A stretch of 64,000 nt of DNA from Brevibacterium sp. W7.2. GTDB lineage: Bacteria > Actinomycetota > Actinomycetes > Actinomycetales > Brevibacteriaceae. Both the position numbers and the translations under genes were made by a program. Positions 38,017 to 46,200 of the stretch are shown here, one piece after another (positions within the stretch are counted from its first letter, which is position 1; every line of letters starts with the position of its first letter). The DNA is taken from contig NZ_CP073089.1 of the NCBI RefSeq assembly GCF_018137945.1, positions 310,001 to 374,000 on the forward strand, written 5' to 3'. Below the pieces are notes generated by a model. It was not told the DNA's origin and searched no databases. It saw nothing but the letters and a program-made list of their open reading frames with translations.

Positions 38017-38999
38017 CCCCGCTGTCCATCCTCGACCTCGTCCCCGTCTCCCAGGGAATGGAGACCCGCACCGCACTCGACGAATCACTGGCCCTGGCGA
38101 AGCTCGCCGACCGCCTCGGCTACCGGCGGTACTGGTACGCCGAGCACCACAACGTGCCGACGTTCGCCTCCTCGGCGACGTCCCTGCTCATCGGACGGGC
38201 CGCGGAGAACACGAGTCGGATCCGGCTCGGCTCCGGGGGAGTGATGCTGCCCAACCACTCCCCGCTCATGGTCGCCGAATACTACGGCACGCTCGCCGCG
38301 ATGTACGGCGACCGCTTCGACCTCGGACTCGGCCGCGCCCCGGGCACGGACCCGCGCACGGCGGCGGCGCTGCGCCGAGGGCAGGCCTCGGCGGACACCT
38401 TCGTCGAGGACGTCGTCGAACTCCAGCGCCACCTCGGCGACGGGACGGGGGAGACGACGGCGCATCCCGGGCAGGGCACCCGGGTGCCGCTGTGGATCCT
38501 CGGGTCGAGTCTCGACGGGGCGACGGTCGCCGCGGCCATGGGCCTGCCCTACGTCTTCGCCTCGCACTTCGCGCCGGCCGCCCGTCACGAGGCGATCCGG
38601 CGGTACCGGGAGAACTTCTCCACCGACTACGTCACCGCGGAGCTCTCCGCGCCCTACGTCATGGCCGGGGTCAACGTCCTCGTCGCCCCCACCGACGAAG
38701 AGGCCGAGCACCTCTTCACCACCGCGCAGCAGCTGGCCGCCGGCATCGGCACCGGCCGGCGCACCCCGCTCGCCCCGCCGGTCGGCGACATCCGGGAGGT
38801 CGTCGATGCCGGCGTGCTCGCCTTCATCGAGGACTTCCAGCAGGTGCGGGCCGTCGGATCCCCGCAGACCGTGGTCACCGCCTTGCAGGAGATCATCGCC
38901 GACCTCGGCGTCGACGAACTCATCATCACGACGTACACGTTCGACCCGGCGATGCGCGCACGGTCGTTCGAACTGCTCGCCGAGGCGTGGGAGCTGTGA
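38013..38999 (+). CDS. LLM-class flavin-dependent oxidoreductase (MsnO8-like)
   Basis: 328 residues of the bacterial-luciferase TIM-barrel type, starting LSILDLVPVSQG as in the single-component 'group 1' members. YWYAEHHNVPTFASSATSLLIG and RIRLGSGGVMLPNHSPLMVAEYYGTL follow, then DLGLGRAPGTDPRT. The enzyme would use FMNH2 or F420H2 with an unknown substrate. It is coupled to the MFS gene by ATGA and to the next gene by GTGA. Confidence 0.87.
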   Translation: MTPLSILDLVPVSQGMETRTALDESLALAKLADRLGYRRYWYAEHHNVPTFASSATSLLIGRAAENTSRIRLGSGGVMLPNHSPLMVAEYYGTLAAMYGDRFDLGLGRAPGTDPRTAAALRRGQASADTFVEDVVELQRHLGDGTGETTAHPGQGTRVPLWILGSSLDGATVAAAMGLPYVFASHFAPAARHEAIRRYRENFSTDYVTAELSAPYVMAGVNVLVAPTDEEAEHLFTTAQQLAAGIGTGRRTPLAPPVGDIREVVDAGVLAFIEDFQQVRAVGSPQTVVTALQEIIADLGVDELIITTYTFDPAMRARSFELLAEAWEL

Positions 39000-39982
39000 G
39001 CGCGGATCAACCGGTGACGGCGCGGATGGTCCGCTTCGACCGCTTCGGCGGCGACGACGTCCTCCACGTCAGCCGGCTCGGAGTCTCGGCCCCAGATGCT
39101 CTGCAGGTCAGCGTCGCCGTCGCGGCGGCCGGGGTGAATCCGGTCGACGTCCGGATCCGGTCCGGCCGATATCCCGGTGTCGGCGAGGACCGGCTGCCGT
39201 ACACCCTCGGGCGCGACGTCGCCGGCGTCGTCGTCGAGTGCGGGGCGCAGGCGGAGAAGTTCTCCGTCGGCGACGCGGTCTTCGGGATGGTCGACATGCA
39301 CGGCGGCGGATACGCCGAACGGGTCGTCGTCGACCAGCATGCGCTGACGACGACACCCGCCGGCGTCGACGCCGTCCGGGCCGGGTCGATTCCGACCGCG
39401 GGCCTCACCGCGTGGCAGGGCCTCTTCCGCTACGGGCGGGTCAGCACGGGCTCGACCGTGCTCGTCCAGGGCGGCACCGGCGGGGTCGGGCACTTCGCGA
39501 TCTAGTTCGCGAAGGCGGCCGGCGCCCGTGTCATCACGACGACGTCGACGCCGCACGTGGGGTTCGCCAGGGAGCTCGGCGCCGACGTCGTCATCGACTA
39601 CGAGACGCAGAACCTCTCCGGGGTGACCGGGGTCGACGTCGTCCTCGATCTCGTCGGGGGCGCGGCGAGGGCGGCATCATGGGCCGTGCTCGTCCCCGGC
39701 GGTGTGCTCGTGACCACGCGCGACGCGCCCTCGCAGGAGGAGGCTCGGGCCCACGACGTGCGGGCGCTGCGCTTCACCGTCGAAGCCGACGGCGCAGAGC
39801 TCGCCGAGATCGCCGGGCTCGTCGCCGCCGGGACGGTGACCCCGCACATCTCAGCGACGCACCCGCTCGAGCAGGCCGCCGCGGCGCTGACCGACATCGA
39901 GAGCGGACACACCGTCGGCAAGGTCGTCCTCGAGGTCGACTCGGGCAGCACTGACTCCGGCAGCACCGAACTCGGCAGCTGA
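38996..39982 (+). pseudogene. Quinone oxidoreductase-like zinc-independent MDR gene with in-frame amber codon
   Basis: The frame encodes 328 codons of an NADP-dependent MDR oxidoreductase: AAGVNPVDVRIRSGRYPG, LGRDVAGVV, VQGGTGGVGHFAI, then after the stop FAKAAGARVITTTSTP and the Rossmann half to the C-terminus, with HPLEQAAAALTDIESGHTVGKVVLEV. The TAG at 39503-39505 stands where relatives have Gln (HFAxQxAK); CAG to TAG is a single change. Otherwise the gene looks intact, so the mutation is recent, suppressed or a sequencing error. The C-terminus has a GSTDSGSTELGS tail. The GTG start overlaps the LLM stop. Confidence 0.85.
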
Positions 39983-39987
39983 GACGA

Positions 39988-40035
39988 CATCACCCCGACA
40001 CCAGGTCCTGTGCAGGGACCCGGGTCGGGGTGATG
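39988..40035. terminator. Large bidirectional hairpin between convergent units
   Basis: CATCACCCCGAC (39988-39999) pairs perfectly with GTCGGGGTGATG (40024-40035), and an inner GGTCC/GGACC stem lies in the loop. It terminates both the oxidoreductase operon and, from the other side, the Asp23 operon. Confidence 0.75.
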
Positions 40036-40199
40036 GTGCCGTCGGCTGGACGGCGGAGGCCGCCGATCCGGCCGGCGGCGGTGGAAGTGCCGGCCGAATC
40101 GACGACCGGCTGGGGGTCCGGGACTGCTCCCGGGAATCAGACCGGCGACTGAGCGCCGCCTCACCGCCGGGGATCCGGCGGTGAGACCCGCTGACTGCG

Positions 40200-40796
40200 C
40201 TAGGCGAGGGTGACGCTGCGCTGCTTGCGGTTGGGTGTGCGGGCGATGCCGATCTCGAGTCCGACCGCCGCCAGCGGCTCCCCGAGCGCACTGCTCGCGT
40301 TGCGGGCGACCCGGTCGGCCACCTCGGCGACGATCGCATCGATGTCGGCGCGATCGTCGACGTCGATGTGGATGACGAGCTCGGGGCGACGCGCGGTGCC
40401 GCGGACGATGACCTGAGCGGAGTCGACGCCCTCGATGGTCTCGAGGTCGTCGGAGACCGCCTCGGCGATGACATTGGCCGTCACCGTGGTCAGGCCGGTG
40501 CGCGCATCCTGCTGCAGACGCAGCGGCTTCGCCGCGTCCTTGCGCGGGATCTGCAGCGACAGCCACCAGATCCCGATGATCGCGAGCACGACCGCGATGA
40601 GCACCGCGACGAGGGCCGAGAACGACCACGTGAACGGCACCGCGAGGACGCCGAGGGTGCCAGACGGTTCGAGTCCGGCGACGATCGCCGACAGGAAGCC
40701 GAAGCCTGCGGCCGCGGCACCGGCGCCGACGATGAGGCACACGAGTCCGACGATGAAGAGCAGGGTGCGATTGGCACCTGCGGCCATTCTTCTCAT
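40200..40796 (-). CDS. amaP: AmaP-like alkaline shock membrane anchor protein
   Basis: 198 residues. Two hydrophobic segments (about 9-33 and 46-74) separated by a short loop are followed by a C-terminal domain resembling Asp23 (TGLTTVTANVIAEAVSDDLETIEGV, then VVIHIDVDDRADID-like strands). This is the AmaP architecture, which tethers Asp23 to the membrane in Firmicutes. The ATG has AGGAGG 5 nt upstream and shares one base with the stop of the DUF6286 gene (TGATG). It is the last gene of the minus-strand Asp23 operon. Confidence 0.75.
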   Translation of the reverse strand: MRRMAAGANRTLLFIVGLVCLIVGAGAAAAGFGFLSAIVAGLEPSGTLGVLAVPFTWSFSALVAVLIAVVLAIIGIWWLSLQIPRKDAAKPLRLQQDARTGLTTVTANVIAEAVSDDLETIEGVDSAQVIVRGTARRPELVIHIDVDDRADIDAIVAEVADRVARNASSALGEPLAAVGLEIGIARTPNRKQRSVTLA

Positions 40797-41359
40797 CACT
40801 GCCTCCTCTGGGCGTGCACGCGCACGCTCGGTTGCCTGTCGAAGCCGATCGCCGAGAGACGGTCCGTCACGGCCTGGCCGACATCGCTGCGGATCGCAGC
40901 GGTGTCGCGCACCGGGGTCGCGACGGTGACGATCGTCGACCGCGCGTTCGAGGCCGCGCGGACGCGGGAGACCCCGTCGACGGAGTCCGCGGCGGCTGCC
41001 GCGAGGTCCGAGACCGCCGAGGTCGGCAGGGCGACTTCGAACTGTTCGATGTACTCGCTCGTCGGTGCCCGGAAGCCGACGATGCGTCGGGGTCCCGGGG
41101 AGATCGCGAGGATGATGAGGATGAGTCCGATGACACCGAGGACGATGCCTGCGCCGATGACGATCGGCATCCCCCATTGGAGGGACTCGGCGCCGGAGAC
41201 ACCCGGCAGCGTCGTCGTCAGCGCTGCCTCGGCGCCGGACTGGGCGATGGCGGCGATGCCCGCCCACCCGAGACCGACGGCGACGAGCAGGAAGACGACG
41301 GCGACGATGACTGATGGCACGACCCGTGCGGGACGGGCGCGCAGGAGATGAGCGCTCAT
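40796..41359 (-). CDS. DUF6286-family membrane protein
   Basis: 187 residues. A basic N-terminus, two transmembrane segments (about 15-40 and 62-86), then a soluble domain with SPGPRRIVGFRAPTSEYIEQ and repeated Ala-rich helices. The organisation is similar to AmaP but without the clear Asp23 motif. It overlaps the upstream Asp23-like gene by 4 nt (ATGA) and the amaP gene by 1 nt, so all three are translated together. The function is unknown; a membrane partner of the Asp23 proteins is inferred. Confidence 0.7.
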   Translation of the reverse strand: MSAHLLRARPARVVPSVIVAVVFLLVAVGLGWAGIAAIAQSGAEAALTTTLPGVSGAESLQWGMPIVIGAGIVLGVIGLILIILAISPGPRRIVGFRAPTSEYIEQFEVALPTSAVSDLAAAAADSVDGVSRVRAASNARSTIVTVATPVRDTAAIRSDVGQAVTDRLSAIGFDRQPSVRVHAQRRQ

Positions 41360-41724
41360 GCCAGACTCCTCACTTCGCTGGGATGGCTCGCCGATTCGGG
41401 CTTGAGCCAGGTCACGTCGATGTCGACCTGCCGGACGGTCACGCCCGTGAGCGATTCCACCTCGGTGCTCAGCTGCTGCCGAACGGTTTCGGTGGTCGCC
41501 GAGATCGGCAGCGGGTAGGCCAGGCCGAGCTTCACATCGAGGGTGCAGCTGCGGCCTGAGAGCGTGACGTCGACGCTCGGTCGGGTGTCGAGACTCGAGT
41601 TCCCGCCGATGCCGAGGAAGCCCGACGTCGACCCGCCGACCCCGGGGAGGCCCTTGAGGATCTCCGAGGCGGTCTTCTCGATGACTCGGTCGGCGATCGT
41701 GAGGCTACCGCGTGATGCAGCCAC
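41356..41724 (-). CDS. Asp23/Gls24-like envelope stress protein
   Basis: 122 residues from the GTG at 41724, which has CGGAGG 8 nt upstream; a GTG at 41733 overlapping the DUF2273 stop is the alternative. The opening SRGSLTIADRVIEKTASEILKGLPGV is the Asp23 pattern, followed by a Gly/Ser loop. The beta-strand VDVTLSGRSCTLDVKLGLAYPLPI and the helix with a terminal VTVRQVDIDVTWL complete it. Confidence 0.75.
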   Translation of the reverse strand: MAASRGSLTIADRVIEKTASEILKGLPGVGGSTSGFLGIGGNSSLDTRPSVDVTLSGRSCTLDVKLGLAYPLPISATTETVRQQLSTEVESLTGVTVRQVDIDVTWLKPESASHPSEVRSLA

Positions 41725-41729
41725 AGCGA

Positions 41730-41912
41730 TCACCTCCGCGTCGTCGAACGAGAGCTCAGGGCTCCGAGGTCGAGTCGGCCGTCGAGGACCAAGCCGATCG
41801 TGAGACCGAGCCCGCCGCAGATCGCGACGACGAGGAATGCGACGAATCCTCCGAAGTACGCGACGATGCCGAGGGTGAGTCCGACAAGCAGTCCGATGAG
41901 TGTTTTCGACAT
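41730..41912 (-). CDS. DUF2273-like small membrane protein
   Basis: 60 residues: two short hydrophobic segments (about 4-19 and 21-43) and a basic C-terminus, the size and shape of DUF2273 proteins that accompany Asp23/AmaP genes. The stop overlaps the region of the next ribosome site. GGAAGG upstream supports the ATG at 41912. Confidence 0.7.
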   Translation of the reverse strand: MSKTLIGLLVGLTLGIVAYFGGFVAFLVVAICGGLGLTIGLVLDGRLDLGALSSRSTTRR

Positions 41913-41998
41913 GGCAGTCCTTCCGCTGCGGTCGTGATGTCCCCGGGGCGAGTGCCGGGTGGGGCCGCGCCCCGGGGAATCAGCGACGAATGGATGTG

Positions 41999-42487
41999 TC
42001 AGGAGAGTTCGTTGGTGCTGTCGCTCTTCTTCTGATCGTCATCGTTGTCCTCATCGGGGAGGTGGACGTCGGTGACGTCGATGTTGACCTCGACGACCTG
42101 GAGTCCGGTGCCCTGCTCGACGGCGCGGATGACGTTGCGACGGATCGCCTCGGCGACATCGACGATCGACGTGCCGTACTCGACGACGATCGTCAGGTCG
42201 ATCGCGGTCTGCTTCTCGCCCTTCTCGACGGAGACTCCGCCGGAGACGTTCGTCTGCGAGCCGGGGATCCGATCGGTGAGGGTGTCGAAGGCGCGGCGTG
42301 CGGCATTGCCCATGCCGAAGACGCCGGGGACCTCGCGAGCCGCGATGCCGGCAAGCTTGGCGACGACGTTCTCAGCGATCGTCGTGTTGCCCTTGTCGGT
42401 GACGAGGGGGCTGTTGATGTCCTGGCCAGCGTTCGCAGTCGACGCCGAGGTGGTGGAGGAAGTGGAGGAATCGGTGTTGGCAGGCAT
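41999..42487 (-). CDS. Asp23/Gls24 family envelope stress response protein
   Basis: 162 residues. A Ser/Thr/Ala-rich N-terminal 25 residues are followed by the full Asp23 domain: TTIAENVVAKLAGIAAREVPGVFGMG, VSVEKGEKQTAIDLTIVVEYG, and VIRAVEQGTGLQVVEVNIDVTDVHL. It ends in an acidic Asp/Glu/Ser tail. It is the first gene of the minus-strand envelope-stress operon, preceded by AAAGGGAATG. Asp23 proteins coat the inner membrane face and respond to alkaline and envelope stress. Confidence 0.87.
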   Translation of the reverse strand: MPANTDSSTSSTTSASTANAGQDINSPLVTDKGNTTIAENVVAKLAGIAAREVPGVFGMGNAARRAFDTLTDRIPGSQTNVSGGVSVEKGEKQTAIDLTIVVEYGTSIVDVAEAIRRNVIRAVEQGTGLQVVEVNIDVTDVHLPDEDNDDDQKKSDSTNELS

Positions 42488-42580
42488 GATCGTTCATTCC
42501 CTTTCGTGTCGGATGTGCTGACATAGGTACAGACGGGGCTGTTCGGAGATCCTCACGCAGGTTGGTGAAATTTCTTTCGC

Positions 42581-42644
42581 CGGATCTCTTCGCCGGCTGG
42601 TGCGGGGTGGGTCGGATCTCTTCGCCGGCCGGTGCGGGGTGGGT
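42581..42644. repeat. Two tandem 32-nt repeats in the divergent Asp23/sigma interval
   Basis: Copies 42581-42612 and 42613-42644 begin CGGATCTCTTCGCCGG and differ by one base. A truncated third copy (CGGAGG) follows. The 274-nt interval between the two divergent operons contains no gene. Confidence 0.85.
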
Positions 42645-42761
42645 CGGAGGAGGGCCGGCGGGTGTGCCCGACGCGGCCCGAAAGTCTCGATCTGATGAAC
42701 TTCGCGGCAACTATCCGACAAGGAGTGTTCCCATCGGCTCCTCTCGCCTATCATCAGGAGC

Positions 42762-43325
42762 ATGGCAAGAGGAGATGATCGATTGGACATCGTGACACTC
42801 GTCGTGCGGGCGCGTGAAGGCGATGTCGATGCCTTCGCCTCCCTCGTCGATCGGTATGAGACGAAGCTGCTGCGGTTCTGCATGCGCACCCTCGGTGACC
42901 GGCAGGACGCCGAGGACGTCGTGCAGGACACGTTCGTCCAGGCCTGGAAGTCGCTCAACGCACTCGCCTCGCCCGAAGCCTTCGGGACCTGGCTCTACCG
43001 CATGGCCTCGAACCGGTGCACCGATGTCCTCCGCAAGCGCGTCAGCCGCCCGTCCGACCCGTTCGACCCCGAGGACTTCGGCGCGCACGCCGACGATCGC
43101 GCCTCGGTCGAGAAGCGCGTCGAGGCCCGCAGTGCGCTCGAGCGGTTCGCCCAGGTGTTCTCGACGCTGTCGTCGGAGCAGCGGGTGACGTGGGTGCTCT
43201 GCCAGATGGAGGGCCTGAGCTACGCTGAGGTCGCTGACACCTTGGGCATCACGGAAGGCAGCGTGCGCGGTCGCATCCACCGCGCCCGGGCCGCCATCGT
43301 CGAAGGGATGAAGGGATGGACATGA
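42762..43325 (+). CDS. ECF-type RNA polymerase sigma factor
   Basis: 187 residues. Sigma region 2 is visible in VDRYETKLLRFCMRTLGDRQDAEDVVQDTFVQAWKSL (core binding and -10 recognition). Region 4 follows in TLSSEQRVTWVLCQMEGLSYAEVADTLGITEGSVRGRIHRAR, the -35 recognition helix-turn-helix. No anti-sigma factor with a zinc motif is adjacent; instead an Asp23-like gene follows with an ATGA overlap. The ATG has AGGAG 2-3 nt upstream. It is a likely regulator of the envelope-stress genes on both sides. Confidence 0.88.
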   Translation: MARGDDRLDIVTLVVRAREGDVDAFASLVDRYETKLLRFCMRTLGDRQDAEDVVQDTFVQAWKSLNALASPEAFGTWLYRMASNRCTDVLRKRVSRPSDPFDPEDFGAHADDRASVEKRVEARSALERFAQVFSTLSSEQRVTWVLCQMEGLSYAEVADTLGITEGSVRGRIHRARAAIVEGMKGWT

Positions 43326-43801
43326 GTGATGATCGCCGGCGCGCCGATGGTGAGCGCGCCGCACCTGACCTCGACGCGCAGCTGCGCGACGTCATCGACG
43401 ATTACATGGGTCACTTCGTTCCCGACCCCGAACAGACCGCGGGCATCCGCGAGCGCATCCTCCACCTCGTCCGCAACGACCTCTACCGGGGGCCGTCGAC
43501 GAAGCTGCGCACCGATGAGGGGCATGAGTACTCGATCGCGTCGACGGCTGTGCGCGCGATCGTCCGCGATGCCGTCGACACGGTCGACGGCATCCGCTCC
43601 CGCAGTGTGAGGATCGTGTCCGCCGGGGAGCCCTACGGCAGCGCCGCCGAGGTGGCGCTGACCGTGACGATGCGCGCGGACATCCATTTCGTCACGTCAG
43701 CAGACGAGATCAGGACCGCGGTCTCCGAGGCGCTCGTGCGCGAGCTCGGGGTGCCCGCTTCCCGGATCGATATCGAAGTCGAGGATGCCTATGTCGAATG
43801 A
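43322..43801 (+). CDS. Asp23/Gls24-like protein, cotranscribed with the sigma factor
   Basis: 159 residues from the ATG at 43322 that overlaps the sigma factor stop; an in-frame ATG at 43316 is possible. An acidic helical N-terminal region (to about 50) precedes a domain with IASTAVRAIVRDAVDTVDGIRSRSVRI and VALTVTMRADIHF. These match the repeating alternation of strands and helices of Asp23. Whether it acts as a membrane-associated anti-sigma partner is open. The next gene starts inside its last codons. Confidence 0.7.
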   Translation: MSDDRRRADGERAAPDLDAQLRDVIDDYMGHFVPDPEQTAGIRERILHLVRNDLYRGPSTKLRTDEGHEYSIASTAVRAIVRDAVDTVDGIRSRSVRIVSAGEPYGSAAEVALTVTMRADIHFVTSADEIRTAVSEALVRELGVPASRIDIEVEDAYVE

Positions 43802-44498
43802 GCCCATGTCGCCCGAGAACAAGCGCGAGACCGAAGCCGAGGCCCCCACGCCGCTCGAGGTCAGCCACGAGTCGGTCCTCGAACCCGAACTCGTCCACGA
43901 GGATCAGCCGTCTGCCCCGCTGCCGGCCGCACATTCGTCTGCCGCGACAACGTCGACCGGTGCCGCGGCTGGGTCGACCGGCGCCGCGGCGAAGTCGACT
44001 GATGCCTCGGCGAAGTCAGGCGCCCCTGACTCGGGGCGTGTGAAGAAGGACGCGACAACCGCGCCGACCGGCACCGGCCGCGCGGCCGGCAGCCACGGGA
44101 CCACTGATGTCGCCGGGGACACCGCCCTGACCGGGGACATGGCTGTCGACGGTGCCCCGTCCGAAGACACCGTGCAGGTGGTCAGCCCGCTCACCCACAC
44201 CGCGCAGGAGCTGTCACGTTCGGTCTCCCACATACCCGGCGTCGCCTCGCTCGCTCCGGGCATGAAGGACCTCGTCGTCAGCGCGACGGCGAAGGTGCTG
44301 CGGCGTGCCGGCGGTGAGCCGACCGGCATCGACCTCACGCAGTCCGACGACGGGTACCGGGTGCGCATCGACGCTCACTTCGACGACTCGCGGTCCGTGG
44401 CCGCCGTCGTCGACGACATCTTCGCCGCCGTCGACCGTGAGGTCGGGGAACCGGTCGAGATCGACCTCCGCGTCATCAGCCGGGGCGCTGCGAGCTGA
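43791..44498 (+). CDS. Asp23-like protein with long low-complexity N-terminus
   Basis: 235 residues. The ATG at 43791 sits 11 nt inside the previous gene and has GAGG 6 nt upstream. Residues 1-130 are low complexity (Ala, Ser, Thr, Gly, Glu, Asp) and probably disordered. The C-terminal 100 residues form an Asp23-type domain: SVSHIPGVASLAPGMKD, then VSATAKVLRRAGG and YRVRIDAHFDDSRSVAAVVDDIFAAV. It is the third gene of the sigma-factor operon. Confidence 0.65.
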   Translation: MSNEPMSPENKRETEAEAPTPLEVSHESVLEPELVHEDQPSAPLPAAHSSAATTSTGAAAGSTGAAAKSTDASAKSGAPDSGRVKKDATTAPTGTGRAAGSHGTTDVAGDTALTGDMAVDGAPSEDTVQVVSPLTHTAQELSRSVSHIPGVASLAPGMKDLVVSATAKVLRRAGGEPTGIDLTQSDDGYRVRIDAHFDDSRSVAAVVDDIFAAVDREVGEPVEIDLRVISRGAAS

Positions 44499-44598
44499 GC
44501 GGTTAGCTGAGCGGCCGCGGGGAACTGAGTCACCTCGGTGAAGCCTGACCGCCGCGGAGGGTCCCACCCTGCCGCCGCCTCGGCGTGCCATCACCGCC

Positions 44599-44611
44599 TA
44601 GACTGAGGGCA
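44599..44611 (+). promoter_or_regulatory. TAGACT -10 box placing transcription start on the pyrE ATG
   Basis: TAGACT at 44599-44604 ends 6 nt before the pyrE ATG at 44611, so the transcript is expected to begin at or next to the start codon. The -35 region is not recognisable. Confidence 0.5.
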
Positions 44612-45177
44612 TGACCGACAGCGCTGACTCCCGCCGCCAACTCCTCGACCTCATCGACGAACTCGCCGTCGTCCGCGGTCGGGTCACCCTCTCCTCGGGC
44701 CGCGAGGCCGACTACTACCTCGATCTGCGCCGGGTCACCCTCGACCACCGCTCGGCCCCGCTCATCGGCGACGTCGTCCTCGACCTCCTCGAGGCTGAGG
44801 GCCTGCTCGACTCCATCGACGCCGTGGGCGGACTGACGATGGGGGCCGATCCCGTCGGCACCGCCGTCATGCACCGCTCCGTCGTCCGCGGCACCCCCGT
44901 CGACTCGTTCGTCGTCCGCAAGGAGGCGAAGAAGCACGGGATGTCCCGCCGCGTCGAGGGTCCCGATGTCGCCGGCAAGCGCGTCATCGCCGTCGAGGAC
45001 ACCTCGACGACGGGCGGTTCCGTGCTCACCGCGGTCGACGCTCTCAAGGAGGCCGGCGCCGAGGTGGTCGCCGTGGCCGTCGTCATGGACCGTGACACGG
45101 GGGCGAAGGAGAAGGTCGAAGCCACCGGGATCCCCTATCTCACGGCGCTGACGACGAAGGACCTCGGGCTCGACTGA
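44611..45177 (+). CDS. pyrE: Orotate phosphoribosyltransferase
   Basis: 188 residues. The substrate loop is LSSGREADYYLDLRR; the flexible catalytic loop contains VRKEAKKHGMSRRVEG; and the PRPP-binding motif is VIAVEDTSTTGGSVL. The enzyme makes OMP from orotate and PRPP in pyrimidine synthesis. Other pyr genes are not adjacent. The message is probably leaderless. Confidence 0.95.
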   Translation: MTDSADSRRQLLDLIDELAVVRGRVTLSSGREADYYLDLRRVTLDHRSAPLIGDVVLDLLEAEGLLDSIDAVGGLTMGADPVGTAVMHRSVVRGTPVDSFVVRKEAKKHGMSRRVEGPDVAGKRVIAVEDTSTTGGSVLTAVDALKEAGAEVVAVAVVMDRDTGAKEKVEATGIPYLTALTTKDLGLD

Positions 45178-45236
45178 GCTCGCGACCACCAGCTGGGACT
45201 CGACTGTCAATTCCGTTGAAATCCCGGACCTGGTTT

Positions 45237-45255
45237 GAATCGCCCTGCGCGATTC
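45237..45255. promoter_or_regulatory. Inverted repeat upstream of the ABC transporter genes
   Basis: GAATCGC-CCTGC-GCGATTC has a perfect 7-nt stem and lies between pyrE and the ABC ATPase. It could end the pyrE transcript or serve as an operator; there is no T-run. Confidence 0.4.
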
Positions 45256-45327
45256 ACCACGATAGATGAGAAACTCTCAAGGGCCGTGGCTGCAAACGGC
45301 GCCCGTTGGACAACGTAAGGATCGCGT

Positions 45328-46200
45328 GTGCTCACACTGAAAGGGATTTCCCTGCGCAAGGGGAAGCGGACATATCTGGATGAGGTGAGCTTCACCGCCG
45401 AGCCGGGTCGGATCACCGCCGTCGTCGGAACCCGATCGGCAGGCCGCACCGAACTCGTGCGCGTCATCATGGGCCTCATCACCGCTGATGAGGGCACTGT
45501 CGAACTCGAGGGCTACGAACTCGACTTCGGCGACCGGCAGAACTTCGGCTACCTGCCCGGTGAGCGCGGCGGCTACCCGAACATGCGCGTCATCGATCAG
45601 ATCGTCTACCTCGCGCGCCTCCACGGCATCACCCTCGGCGCTGCCGAGCGCAATGCCCTGACCCTGCTCGGCCGGCTCGAACTCGCCGACCGCGGCTACG
45701 CCCCGCTGAAGAACCTCAGCGGCGCCGAGATCGCCCGCGTCGACATCGCGGCGACCCTGGCCGCCGACCCCGACGTCGTCGTCATCGACGACGCGTTCAA
45801 CGGCCTCGACACGAAGTCGACCGAACTCGTCATGTCCCTGCTGCGGGCCCATGCCGCCTCAGGCGTGCCCGTCATCCTCGCCACCGACGACTGGGAGGCC
45901 GCGGAGAAGTTCGCCGACGACATCGTCGTGCTCAGCCAGGGCAAGGTCACCGCCGCCGGCAGCGTCGACGACCTCCTCGGCGAGCACCGCTACGAGGTCG
46001 CCCTCGCCGACGCCGAGGCGGCCGCGACGTCGTTGCGGGGACGCGCGGGGATCACGGAGATCGAGGTCATCGACACCGTCATCCGCTTCCGCAGCGACGA
46101 TCCCGGCTCCGCTGCCGCGTCGGTGGCGACGCTGCGCAAGGTGGAGCGCTTCGAGCGGGTGCGCCCGACGTTGGCCGAGCAGTTCAAGGAGACTTTGTGA
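45328..46200 (+). CDS. ABC transporter ATP-binding protein with substituted catalytic residues
   Basis: 290 residues of the NatA/CcmA type. The Walker A segment is G34-TRSA-G39-R40-T41, with Arg where Lys is expected and Glu42 where Ser or Thr is expected. The signature is NLSGAE (129-134). Walker B is VVVID154 followed by Asp155 in place of the catalytic Glu. The H-loop position is ATDDWEAAE, with Asp where His is expected. The fold is clearly that of an ABC domain, but hydrolysis should be impaired. The GTG start has AAGGA upstream. The permease gene follows with a one-base overlap. Confidence 0.85.
   Translation: MLTLKGISLRKGKRTYLDEVSFTAEPGRITAVVGTRSAGRTELVRVIMGLITADEGTVELEGYELDFGDRQNFGYLPGERGGYPNMRVIDQIVYLARLHGITLGAAERNALTLLGRLELADRGYAPLKNLSGAEIARVDIAATLAADPDVVVIDDAFNGLDTKSTELVMSLLRAHAASGVPVILATDDWEAAEKFADDIVVLSQGKVTAAGSVDDLLGEHRYEVALADAEAAATSLRGRAGITEIEVIDTVIRFRSDDPGSAAASVATLRKVERFERVRPTLAEQFKETL

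Noticed and set aside
39503..39505. TAG read as pyrrolysine or another recoded amino acid
   Set aside because: No context for recoding is visible and relatives have Gln at this site; a single-base nonsense change is simpler.
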